Positions 33,476 to 40,880 of a stretch of 43,901 bases of DNA are shown here, piece by piece. A program made the position numbers and the translations under genes. Under the pieces are notes generated by a model. The model had not been told where the DNA came from, ran no database searches, and saw only the letters and a program-made list of their open reading frames with translations. The DNA is from Microcaldota archaeon (lineage in GTDB: Archaea; Micrarchaeota; Micrarchaeia; Micrarchaeales; CABMGC01): the NCBI GenBank assembly GCA_030040265.1, contig JASHUB010000069.1, positions 1-43,901 on the forward strand. Reading direction: 5' to 3'. Position 1 is the first letter of the stretch, and each line of letters begins with the position of its first letter.

Positions 33476-33487
33476 GCATAAAAATCC
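33476..33487 (+). promoter_or_regulatory. TATA box for the DedA gene
   Basis: GCATAAAAATCC, about 26 bases before the ATG at 33506. It supports that start over the GTG at 33488 and predicts a leaderless mRNA. Confidence 0.5.
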
Positions 33488-33505
33488 GTGTGGGGAATCT
33501 GTATT

Positions 33506-34129
33506 ATGCTTTTTGTGATCCTGCAAGCGGCGGCGAGCATCCTGACCGCGTTCAACGGCAGCGTCGCTGGGATAAGTTCATTCATGCTGACCTATGGCTA
33601 CGTGGCCATATTCCTGCTGCTCGTGCTGGAGGCTGCCTCGATACCGATCCCAAGCGAGATCACGCTGCCGGCGATGGGCTACCTTGCGGCGGTGGGCGAC
33701 CTGAACCTGGGCCTCGCGCTGCTTGTCGCGTTCGCGGGGAGCGTCGTGGGCATGGCCATCGATTATTACGTAGCATACTTCTTCGAGAAAGACGTCGTTT
33801 ACAAGCACGTGAACCTGTTCCACGTCACGAAGGAACAGCTGGACCGCTTCGACGCGTGGTTCTCCAGGAACGGCCCATTCGCCGTCTTCGTCACCAGACT
33901 TCTGCCGGTGCTGCGCGGTCTGATAAATTTCCCCGCAGGGTTCGCCAAGATGCCCGTTTCCAGGTTCTACCTGTTCTCGTTGCCCGGAGTCATAATCTGG
34001 GAAGTGGTGCTTACCCTCTTCGGTTACTACGCGCTGACAGCGAACATATACGTGGCGTCTGTTGCGGCTGCTGTCTTCGTGGCGGTCGTCTATGTCCTGT
34101 ACAGGATTGCAAGGAAGAGGATGTCCTGA
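33506..34129 (+). CDS. DedA/VTT-family membrane protein
   Basis: 207 residues, about five hydrophobic segments. Family motifs are present: EAASIPIPSE after the first helix pair and FVTRLLPVLRGLINFPAGFAKM, the Arg-rich re-entrant loop of DedA proteins. Members act as lipid flippases or scramblases or in membrane homeostasis and proton coupling. The specific substrate is unknown. It ends next to the stop of the TBP gene (convergent). Confidence 0.88.
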   Translation: MLFVILQAAASILTAFNGSVAGISSFMLTYGYVAIFLLLVLEAASIPIPSEITLPAMGYLAAVGDLNLGLALLVAFAGSVVGMAIDYYVAYFFEKDVVYKHVNLFHVTKEQLDRFDAWFSRNGPFAVFVTRLLPVLRGLINFPAGFAKMPVSRFYLFSLPGVIIWEVVLTLFGYYALTANIYVASVAAAVFVAVVYVLYRIARKRMS

Positions 34130-34450
34130 TTACTTCTTCTTCGGCTCGGGAGTCGATGTCTGGACCTCGAGGATGTGGTTCTTGACCACTTTTATGACCT
34201 GGTCTATGGCCTTCCTTATGTCCGTCTCGGTCTTCGCACCGGTGCAGATTATCTTTCCGTTCTTGAAGAGCAGAAGCGCCGTCTTCGGCTCCTTTATCTT
34301 GCATATTGCGCCTGGGAACTGCTCGGGCTCGTAGTCCACGTCCGAAGAGTCCTTGGCTATGCCGTATAGGTCCAGGTCCACGCCAAGGTCGGCGCTGGCG
34401 ACTATGTTTTCTATCTTAAAATCAGGGTGAAGCGTGATCTTCTTTGCCAT
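34130..34450 (-). CDS. tbp: Single-repeat TATA-binding protein
   Basis: General transcription factor that bends promoter DNA. The 106 residues hold one TBP repeat where archaeal TBPs have two (about 180 residues). Family blocks are clear: FKIENIVASADLG (11-23), YEPEQFPGAICKI (40-52), PKTALLLFKNGKIICTGAK (55-73). The DNA-intercalating Phe positions (Phe45, Phe62), Asn15 and Thr70 match the repeat consensus. The rest is a helix and a Pro/Lys tail. No second half lies nearby, the start has its own TATA box (34481-34493), and the frame shows no break. A homodimer would be needed for the saddle. Another full-length TBP may exist elsewhere in the genome. Confidence 0.88.
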   Translation of the reverse strand: MAKKITLHPDFKIENIVASADLGVDLDLYGIAKDSSDVDYEPEQFPGAICKIKEPKTALLLFKNGKIICTGAKTETDIRKAIDQVIKVVKNHILEVQTSTPEPKKK

Positions 34451-34459
34451 TCAAAAACC

Positions 34460-34493
34460 CTATTTAAATACTCTCGAAAGGTATTTATATATT
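34460..34493. promoter_or_regulatory. Two TATA elements between tbp and rpl21e
   Basis: CTATTTAAATAC (34460-34471) and GTATTTATATATT (34481-34493). The second lies about 36 bases before the tbp ATG at 34450 (minus) and about 50 before the rpl21e ATG at 34536 (plus). Which element serves which gene cannot be told. Confidence 0.5.
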
Positions 34494-34535
34494 GTCAAGC
34501 ATAGAAAATGCACTTATGCTTCATCAGTGAAAGGC

Positions 34536-34823
34536 ATGACACAGCGTTCGCATGGACTGTTTATAGGAAGGACGAGGAACCTCTCGAGGCACCACAAGCC
34601 GTCGACACTAGGCCTCACGAAGCTCATCAAGGACTTCAAGGTGGGTGACAGGGTGGTCGTTGTCCCTAGGTCCAACCTGAAGAACATACCGCACCCGAGG
34701 TACAGGGGTCGCGTGGCTGTCGTCATCGAGAAGAGGGGCAACTCGTACGTCGTCGAGCTCAACACCTCGAAGTACACCAAGAGGACGCTGATTGTGCCAC
34801 AGATGCACCTGGAGCGCGCTTAG
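34536..34823 (+). CDS. rpl21e: Ribosomal protein eL21 (3' end is one copy of the repeat)
   Basis: 95 residues from the ATG at 34536 (MTQRSHGLFIGRTR), preceded by GTGAAAGG. Family blocks are KDFKVGDRVVVVP, KNIPHPRYRGRVAVVIEKRG and the end VPQMHLERA. The last ~30 bases recur at 40274-40303, beyond the giant helicase gene, coding for the same residues with synonymous changes. The gene's present 3' tail may therefore have come with the inserted element, keeping the protein intact. Confidence 0.95.
   Translation: MTQRSHGLFIGRTRNLSRHHKPSTLGLTKLIKDFKVGDRVVVVPRSNLKNIPHPRYRGRVAVVIEKRGNSYVVELNTSKYTKRTLIVPQMHLERA
34794..34823 (+). repeat. Putative attachment site, left (3' end of rpl21e)
   Basis: Bases 34794-34813 match 40274-40293 at 19 of 20 positions, including an unbroken 14-base core CAGATGCACCTGGA (34800-34813 and 40280-40293). 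Beyond the core the copies diverge but still code for ERA plus stop. This is the pattern left by integration at the 3' end of a gene. Confidence 0.75.
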
Positions 34824-34837
34824 TGCCGGCGGAACCC

Positions 34838-37800
34838 TTATCCTCTCTTTGTCGCTTGCAGGTCATCATCGTTATCTTTGCCATTAGTGTCGATGCCGGT
34901 AAATCGTGGAAGGTTGATATCTTCGTCTGATGCGATGCCGTCTACGAGAAGATTGAACATCCTCTCCTGTACGCCAATTCTTCTGTACATGAAAGAATCA
35001 TAGGTGCCCTGTTCGAAGAAGGTATCATATGCCGTTGCATCCTGCGCTGTAACCTCGGCTTTTGGCACGATAGCATACCCCTGTTCCGTCTTCCTGACGT
35101 GTGTCTTTCTCATTTCCTCCAGGAATGGCGTTGGGTACCTGCAGGAAATCTTGTGGATTCGGATATCGTAATGCGTTTTCGTGTTTGGAGTATCGATCCT
35201 ATCAAGTCTGTTCAGCGCCTGATAATACTCCGTATAAGTGTTCGGTGCGTCTGCAAAGATGATCGTTTTCCCGGCGTTGAGCGTTATTCCAACACCGCCG
35301 GTGTCATAGGTGCATATCATAACCTTTCGCTCCGGCGCTTGCATGAACGTTAGTCTCTCGAAGTCTATGGCCATCATCGGGCTGCCGGTTGGATCCTCTA
35401 TGGGGTAACCATTTTTATCCATGGCGAATCCTTTTTCCTTGTCGTAGCAGAAAAGCTTCGGGTTGCCGGCTCCGTCTTTCAGGTAACCCTGATCGCTGAT
35501 GGTGCCGGTAAGAATTGCTGGTTTGTGGGTTCGGAGCAGCTGCTCATACGCTTCGGCTTCCTTAAGATACCGCACGTAGATCACAGTCTTCCTGCCGTCA
35601 CGAACATTTTCCTCCACGGCCTGAACCACGGCATTGTGCTTCGCGCTCTGTTCATCGGAACCGACGTAAGAAGGATTGTTCATCGATTGCAGCAAAGCAT
35701 GCTTCTTGATGAGTTGATTGCCCTCCCAGACCTCCCTGTCACCAGCCAGATAGTGGCCGTACTTCTCTGACCAGCCCCTCCAATTCAGGAACATATCCAA
35801 TACCGAGCGTGCCTGCGCGTCGGTCAATTCGAACTCGGTGACCGGCATGCGGGTCTTTATGGGCAGTCTGCCATGCTGCTCCGCTAGCGGTATAGCTGGG
35901 TCGTATTCGTCAAGTACCTCCTCTTTTCTAAACCTAACAACTAGTGGGTCTGCCAAGGCGAAGAGCGCCCTGTATGACGCAGGATCCGAACGGTCAAATG
36001 CTTTAGCAAAGCTGGATTCGCTCTCGAACCTCTCATCATCGGGAAGTAGGTAGTTGAACATCGCGCGGTACTTGCTGATATTTGGATACGGAGTCGCCGT
36101 GACGATTATGACGAAGTCTGGGGTGAGCCTGCCAAGCCCCTTGCTCTGGTTTGTGTCGGTATTAGTCAGCCAGTGTGCCTCGTCTACAACTAGAATTCCA
36201 TCCTGCCCCAACGCAGAATTGAGGAGCTCGAACCGTTCTTCGTCTTCCGCGTCTCTTAGGAACTCTTGATTTGTCAGCATGCTCGATCGTTCACCGCCCC
36301 TTCTCGTTCTGGAGAGCACTTCTTGCCTTATTGCAGCCTTTCGTGCATCCCTTGGCAGACCGTGGAGTAAAGTCAGCCTTTCATGGGGCAGGAACCTTGA
36401 TCTTTGCTCGTCCCATGTGCTAGCAACGCTGTTTGGAGTCACGATTAAGCCTGCCCTCTGAAGGGATTGCAGCGCGGCTAAGGTCGTAAGGGTCTTCCCT
36501 AAGCCCGCCTCCAATGATAGTATGACTCCCTTGCTCCTATCTGCACGTCGCACGGCTTTCCGGATCTTGTGTATGGCATACTTCTGGTAGAAAAGCAGCT
36601 CTTCGCCTTCTGCCAATGCCGGATAGGGTTCAGATCGGATTAGCCTAAAAGTCCCCAAAACCTGCTCCAATCCGCGTCTCACGACCTCGCTGTCTTCCCG
36701 TTTTATCAGGTCCGCCACGCTCGACTCTGCGCTCTCAAAGGAGTATACGAATCTCTTTATCAGGGTTTCTTCGAGCACGTCCACAAGCAAGTCGAATGCA
36801 CCGGCATCCGTCTTGAGCCGGGCTAGTGCATCAGAGCCCATCTGCCGCACCGCTTCGAGAAGCCTTTCGGCATCGGAAGCCTCGCTAGATTGTCTGATTG
36901 TCGAGGTTCTAACCTCACTTCTTGTCTTATCATCAGTGTTTATCGCGAATAGCCTTAGTTCATTGTGTTTGCCTAGGGTAAGCGGAATCGTTGCCTGGAA
37001 CTCGCCATTGACCACTCTGATTCGTCTGCCAAAAGGTCCAGCGATGTATACATGAGTCGCAGCATCTGCTGTGCCTTTGACCGTTAGCGTCTTCCCGCTT
37101 GTGACCACAGGGATAACCGTTTGCATAGATGGACCTTTGAGCGAAATCGAGAATTTCAGATACTCGGATTCCCTGTCGCCCCCTGTCCTATTTAGAGCGT
37201 GGAAAGAGGTTAAGACCAGCCTGTCTGACGCCCCTTCGGTTAGGTTTGGATTAGATAAAAGCAGGAATTTCTTCATTTGGATCGGGTGTTCTCCTAGCAA
37301 GGCTATGACATTTCCCAGGTTCATCTTTTCTGCAATCTCTAATTCCTTGTCCTCCCTGAGCCCCTCCAACTCACCGGAATGAATGTTTCTGAGCGCTTCT
37401 TCCCGCGTCATGCCATAAGAAGACAGTTCTAGGAAATCCCTGGCTTCTACATGAGAGGTAATACCCTTTATGCCTGAACTTTTCAGGCTTCTGGTAATTC
37501 CATAGAATGTTAGTTTGTAGGTCAAGTCGCTGTGGGTTATGGAGACCTCCCTGCGATCGCCTACGGAGAGTTCGGAAATCGATCTGTCCGGGTTGCCATC
37601 GAGGAGCTGCTGGCGTATCGCATCCCTTGCGGCGTCCACGAATTTGTCATCGGACCAGAGCGCTGGTGGGAGGAGCATCCTTGATTTGTTGCCGGAAAGG
37701 AAATCCCTGGCGTCTAGGAAAGAGGTAAGGCCTTCTACCTCGGAACATAGACATCGGAGGATATTCGTAAAGGCGGGTTTGTAGGTCACGTCATTGTAGG

Positions 37801-40168
37801 TTATGGCGACTTCTGTGTGGTCATTTGTCGAGATCTCTGAAATGGACCTGTTGGGATCGCCGCCGAGGAGCTGCTGGCGAATTGCTTCCCTTGCAGCGTC
37901 CACGAATTCGTCATTGGACCAGAGCTCTGACGGAAGAAACATCCTTGATTTATTGCCGGAAAGGAAATCCCTGGCTTCTGTGGGGGTAGTGATGCCTTCT
38001 ATGCCGGAATTTCTCAGACTTGTGATAAGTCTAACGAATGTGAGTTTGTAGGTCACGTAGTTGTGGGTTATGGAGACCTCCCTGTGATCATTTGTGGAGA
38101 GTTCGGATATTGATCTGTCCGGGTTGCCATCGAGGAGCTGCTGGCGTATCGCATCCCTTACGGCATCTACGAATTTGTCATCGGACCAGAGCGCTGATGG
38201 GAGAACCATCCTTGATTTGTTGCCGGAAAGGAAATCCCTGGCTTCTGTGGCAGTGGTGATGCCGTCTATGCCAGAACGTTTAAGGCTTTGGAGAATTCCC
38301 ATGAAGGTGGGTTTGTAGGTTATACAATTGTAAATTATTGGAACCTCCGTGTTGTCCTCTGTCGAGATCTCTGAAATGGACTTATTGGGATCTGCGCCGA
38401 GGAGCTGCTGGCGAATTGCTTCCCTTGCAGCGTCCACGAATTTGTCATTGGACCAGAGCGCTGGTGTAAGAAACCTCCTTGATTTATCACCGGAAAGGAA
38501 ATCCTTGGCTTCTGCGCGGTGTGTGATGCCAGGCATGCCTGAACTCTTTAGACTTACGAGAATGCCCGGGAAGGTGATAGTATAGGTCACGTAGTTGTGG
38601 GTTATGGAGACCTCCCTGTTATCACCTACAGAGAGTTCGGAAATCGATCTGTCCGGGTTGCCATCGAGGAGCTGCTGGCGTATCGCATCCCTTACAGCAG
38701 CTACGAATTTGTCATCGGACCAGAGCGCTGATGGAAGAACCATCCTTGATTTGTTGCCGGAAAGGAAATCCCTGGCTTCTGTGGGAGTGGTGATGCCTTC
38801 TATGCCAGAACGTTTAAGGCTCGCGAGAATTCCAACGAAGGTGAGTTTGTAGGTCACGTAGTTGTGGGTTATGGAGACCTCCCTGTTATCACCTACGGAG
38901 AGTTCGGAAATCGATCTGTCCTGGTTGCCATCGAGGAGCTGCCGGCGTATCGCATCCCTTACGGCATCTACGAATTTGTCATTGGACCAGAGCGCCGGTG
39001 GGAGAACCATCCTTGATTTGTTGCCGGAAAGGAAATCCTTGGCTTCTGTGGCAGTGGTGATGTCTGCTATGCCAGAACATATGCTTCGGAGAATTCCCTC
39101 AAAAGTGGGTTTGTAGGTCACACCGTTGTGGGGTATAGAAACGTTCCTGCAATCACCTACCGAGAGTTCGGATATTGATCTGTCTGGATTGCCATCAAGG
39201 AGCTGCTGGCGTATCGCATCTCTTGCAGCGTCCACGAATTTGTCATCGGACCAGAGCGTTGATTGGAGAACCATCCTTGATTTATTGCCGGAAAGGAAAT
39301 CCCTGGCTTCTGTGGTAGAGGTGATGCCTTTTATGCCAAACGTTACCGGGCTTTGGAGAATTCCATGAAAGGTGAGTTTGTAGGTCACGTCGTTGTAGGT
39401 TACGGGAACCTCCCTGTTATCACCTACGGAGAGTTCGGATATTGATCTGTCTGGATTGCCATCAAGGAGTTGCCGGCGTATTGCGTCCCTTACGGCATCT
39501 ACGAATTTGTCATTGGACCAGAGCGCTGGTGAGAGACGTGCCCTTGATTTATTACCTGAAAGGAAATCTCTGGCTTCTGGAGGAGAGGTGATGCCTTCTA
39601 TGCCAGAACATATGCTTCGGAGAATTCCCTTGAAGGCTAGTTTGTAGGTCACATCGTTGTGGGTTATGGCGACCTCCCTGCGATCATTTGTGGAGAGTTC
39701 GGATATTGATCTGTCTGGATTGCCATCAAGGAGCTGCTGGCGTATCGCATCCCTTACGGCATCTACGAATTTGTCATCGGACCAGAGCGCTGATGGGAGA
39801 ACCATCCTTGATTTGTTACCGGAAAGGAAGTCTCTGGCTTCTGAAAGGGAGTTGATGCCCTCTATCCCGGAATTTTTCAGACTTGCGATAAGTCCAACGA
39901 AGGTGAGTTTGTAGGTCACGTCGTTGTGGGTTATGGAGACGTCTCTACTGTCCTCGGTTGATATTTCTGAAATGGACCTGTTGGGGTCGTCGCCGAGGAG
40001 CTGCTTCCGTATGGCATCCCTAGCCGCAGTCACGAATTCATTATTAGACCACAGCACTGGTGGGAGACGTTTTGGTGACTTCGTTTTAAGAGCCGGCGGT
40101 TTCGCCTCTTGGCCTATGTTTACGCCGCTTTGTGGCTGCTTTGGCGGCGATCTAACTATGGGTGGCAC
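34838..40168 (-). CDS. Giant protein: ten ~89-residue repeats, beta-sandwich-like segment, SNF2-type ATPase
   Basis: About 1776 residues from the GTG at 40168 (GGTGA Shine-Dalgarno just upstream). A 32-residue basic Pro-rich start is followed by ten tandem repeats (33-913), a 100-residue helical linker, an Ig-like stretch (about 1016-1085: SGKTLTVKGTADAATHVYIA), a helical region, and a SNF2-family helicase core (about 1185-1680). Motif I is EAGLGKT (1220-1226), II is DEAH (1329-1332), III is TATP (1357-1360), V is DTGGVGITLNAGKTI, and VI is YQALNRLDRIDTPN. SNF2 ATPases translocate on duplex DNA and occur in chromatin remodellers and in phage-defence systems. The repeats may recognise DNA, RNA or protein; I do not recognise their family. 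No nuclease domain is visible. Stop is 14 bases past rpl21e. Confidence 0.85.
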   Translation of the reverse strand: MPPIVRSPPKQPQSGVNIGQEAKPPALKTKSPKRLPPVLWSNNEFVTAARDAIRKQLLGDDPNRSISEISTEDSRDVSITHNDVTYKLTFVGLIASLKNSGIEGINSLSEARDFLSGNKSRMVLPSALWSDDKFVDAVRDAIRQQLLDGNPDRSISELSTNDRREVAITHNDVTYKLAFKGILRSICSGIEGITSPPEARDFLSGNKSRARLSPALWSNDKFVDAVRDAIRRQLLDGNPDRSISELSVGDNREVPVTYNDVTYKLTFHGILQSPVTFGIKGITSTTEARDFLSGNKSRMVLQSTLWSDDKFVDAARDAIRQQLLDGNPDRSISELSVGDCRNVSIPHNGVTYKPTFEGILRSICSGIADITTATEAKDFLSGNKSRMVLPPALWSNDKFVDAVRDAIRRQLLDGNQDRSISELSVGDNREVSITHNYVTYKLTFVGILASLKRSGIEGITTPTEARDFLSGNKSRMVLPSALWSDDKFVAAVRDAIRQQLLDGNPDRSISELSVGDNREVSITHNYVTYTITFPGILVSLKSSGMPGITHRAEAKDFLSGDKSRRFLTPALWSNDKFVDAAREAIRQQLLGADPNKSISEISTEDNTEVPIIYNCITYKPTFMGILQSLKRSGIDGITTATEARDFLSGNKSRMVLPSALWSDDKFVDAVRDAIRQQLLDGNPDRSISELSTNDHREVSITHNYVTYKLTFVRLITSLRNSGIEGITTPTEARDFLSGNKSRMFLPSELWSNDEFVDAAREAIRQQLLGGDPNRSISEISTNDHTEVAITYNDVTYKPAFTNILRCLCSEVEGLTSFLDARDFLSGNKSRMLLPPALWSDDKFVDAARDAIRQQLLDGNPDRSISELSVGDRREVSITHSDLTYKLTFYGITRSLKSSGIKGITSHVEARDFLELSSYGMTREEALRNIHSGELEGLREDKELEIAEKMNLGNVIALLGEHPIQMKKFLLLSNPNLTEGASDRLVLTSFHALNRTGGDRESEYLKFSISLKGPSMQTVIPVVTSGKTLTVKGTADAATHVYIAGPFGRRIRVVNGEFQATIPLTLGKHNELRLFAINTDDKTRSEVRTSTIRQSSEASDAERLLEAVRQMGSDALARLKTDAGAFDLLVDVLEETLIKRFVYSFESAESSVADLIKREDSEVVRRGLEQVLGTFRLIRSEPYPALAEGEELLFYQKYAIHKIRKAVRRADRSKGVILSLEAGLGKTLTTLAALQSLQRAGLIVTPNSVASTWDEQRSRFLPHERLTLLHGLPRDARKAAIRQEVLSRTRRGGERSSMLTNQEFLRDAEDEERFELLNSALGQDGILVVDEAHWLTNTDTNQSKGLGRLTPDFVIIVTATPYPNISKYRAMFNYLLPDDERFESESSFAKAFDRSDPASYRALFALADPLVVRFRKEEVLDEYDPAIPLAEQHGRLPIKTRMPVTEFELTDAQARSVLDMFLNWRGWSEKYGHYLAGDREVWEGNQLIKKHALLQSMNNPSYVGSDEQSAKHNAVVQAVEENVRDGRKTVIYVRYLKEAEAYEQLLRTHKPAILTGTISDQGYLKDGAGNPKLFCYDKEKGFAMDKNGYPIEDPTGSPMMAIDFERLTFMQAPERKVMICTYDTGGVGITLNAGKTIIFADAPNTYTEYYQALNRLDRIDTPNTKTHYDIRIHKISCRYPTPFLEEMRKTHVRKTEQGYAIVPKAEVTAQDATAYDTFFEQGTYDSFMYRRIGVQERMFNLLVDGIASDEDINLPRFTGIDTNGKDNDDDLQATKRG
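37430..40072 (-). repeat. Ten tandem repeats of 264-267 bases within the giant gene
   Basis: Each unit encodes 88 or 89 residues of the form ALWS(N/D)DKFVDA-x-RDAIR-x-QLL, then GNPDRSISELS, then a -V-x-I-x-x-N-x-VTYK-x-TF-x-GI- segment, then GI-x-GIT-x-x-x-EARDFLSGNKSR. The first half is nearly invariant. Most differences fall in the second half. The last unit lacks the SGNKSR ending. DNA identity between units is high, so the array can grow or shrink by recombination. Confidence 0.92.
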
Positions 40169-40217
40169 TGCTTCACCAGATGTATGCTATCGTATTTGCA
40201 TAGGATGGATGGATTGT

Positions 40218-40228
40218 CGTATATAAAG
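40218..40228 (-). promoter_or_regulatory. TATA box of the giant gene
   Basis: Minus-strand CTTTATATACG, about 55 bases before the GTG at 40168. On the plus strand the same bases read CGTATATAAAG and could equally fire toward the duplicated rpl21e tail. Confidence 0.5.
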
Positions 40229-40270
40229 TAGCTTGTGGAAATGTACAAAACGGCACTAACCGCGTCGCTC

Positions 40271-40303
40271 GCAGTGCCGCAGATGCACCTGGAAAGGGCC
40301 TGA
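40271..40303 (+). repeat. Putative attachment site, right (displaced rpl21e tail)
   Basis: GCAGTGCCGCAG followed by codons for M-H-L-E-R-A and TGA, in the same frame as rpl21e. Codon differences from the gene's own tail are CCA/CCG, GAG/GAA, CGC/AGG, GCT/GCC and TAG/TGA, all silent. The TGA ends directly at the flavin reductase stop (40304), as expected if this is the original end of rpl21e. An open frame continues upstream only to ATG 40241 (20 codons in all), with no eL21 similarity before the repeat. Confidence 0.75.
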
Positions 40304-40879
40304 CTAATTCTTCTTAGAATGCTTTTCTGCTAGTTTATCGAGCTTCGCGAACGCCGTGTCGTCGGGCTTCTGCACCTGTTCCCCCAGCTTGAAGTAGTGC
40401 CTGTTGTAACGTATCAAGGGCTTTATGCTCTCGTTCTCCGTGGCGTAGACCACGTCGCCTATGAAGCAGACATGGTCTCCCAGCTGCTTGTACTCCTTCA
40501 GCTTGCATTCCATGACCAGCGGGCTTCCGTCGACAATCCAGGCGTCTATCTTCTTCGCCTTGTGCATGGGCACGCCGAGCTCCTTGAGCATGCCTATCTT
40601 GTCGACCAGCTTTCCGCTCTCCCAGCCACCTATGCTACAGACCATGTTCTGGTCATCGGCAGCGAGGCTGATGCCGAACTCCTTCGATGCGATTATGTTC
40701 TCGGCCGTGGCGTTCCCTCCGTGCACGTTTACCTGCACTATCGATGGCGAATAGGAGACGTGGTGCGTCCATTCGCACGTCATTATGTTGTAGCCGTTCG
40801 GTCCGTTGGTGGTGATGAGCCCGAGGTTCGTCACGAACATCAGCCTTGCCTTCGTGTCATGTCCCAGATAATCCATCAT
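40304..40879 (-). CDS. Flavin reductase-like FMN-binding protein
   Basis: 191 residues of the FMN-binding split-barrel (flavin reductase) family. LITTNGPNGYNIMTCEWTHHVSYSP resembles the N-terminal flavin-contacting segment, NATAENIIASKEFGISLA the second, and the His-containing RYNRHYFKLG block is near the end. ATG 40879, or 40876 as the second Met. It follows the alaX stop by one base. It may supply reduced FMN or be a ferric or aromatic-substrate oxidoreductase; unknown which. Confidence 0.85.
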   Translation of the reverse strand: MMDYLGHDTKARLMFVTNLGLITTNGPNGYNIMTCEWTHHVSYSPSIVQVNVHGGNATAENIIASKEFGISLAADDQNMVCSIGGWESGKLVDKIGMLKELGVPMHKAKKIDAWIVDGSPLVMECKLKEYKQLGDHVCFIGDVVYATENESIKPLIRYNRHYFKLGEQVQKPDDTAFAKLDKLAEKHSKKN

Positions 40880-40880
40880 A

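Larger units (their letters stand above)
34814..40293. mobile_element. Putative one-gene insertion at rpl21e (5480 bases)
   Basis: The segment between the two 14-base cores is 5480 bases and holds only the giant repeat-SNF2 gene (5331 bases) and its promoter. It sits between rpl21e and the flavin reductase gene, which would otherwise be convergent neighbours with their stop codons touching. No integrase, transposase or terminal inverted repeats are seen. It could be a remnant, a cargo moved in trans, or a satellite. By eye the coding sequence looks somewhat less GC-rich than the host genes. Confidence 0.6.

Noticed and set aside
37430..40072. Possible CRISPR array because of regular repeats
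   Set aside because: The period is 264-267 bases, the repeats are coding along their full length and there are no short repeats with unique spacers.
34838..40168. Type I restriction or Cas3-like helicase for the giant gene
   Set aside because: Motifs EAGLGKT, DEAH, TATP and the QALNRLDRID motif VI are of SNF2 type; no HD or nuclease domain is seen.
37507..40226. Series of plus-strand open frames of 60-100 codons spaced about 267 bases apart
   Set aside because: They are antisense shadows of the ten coding repeats of the giant minus-strand gene, all with the same phase; no ribosome-binding sites or promoters of their own.
40241..40303. 20-codon open frame ending in MHLERA
   Set aside because: Only the last nine codons match eL21; the upstream part does not, so it is taken as the displaced gene end, not a gene.
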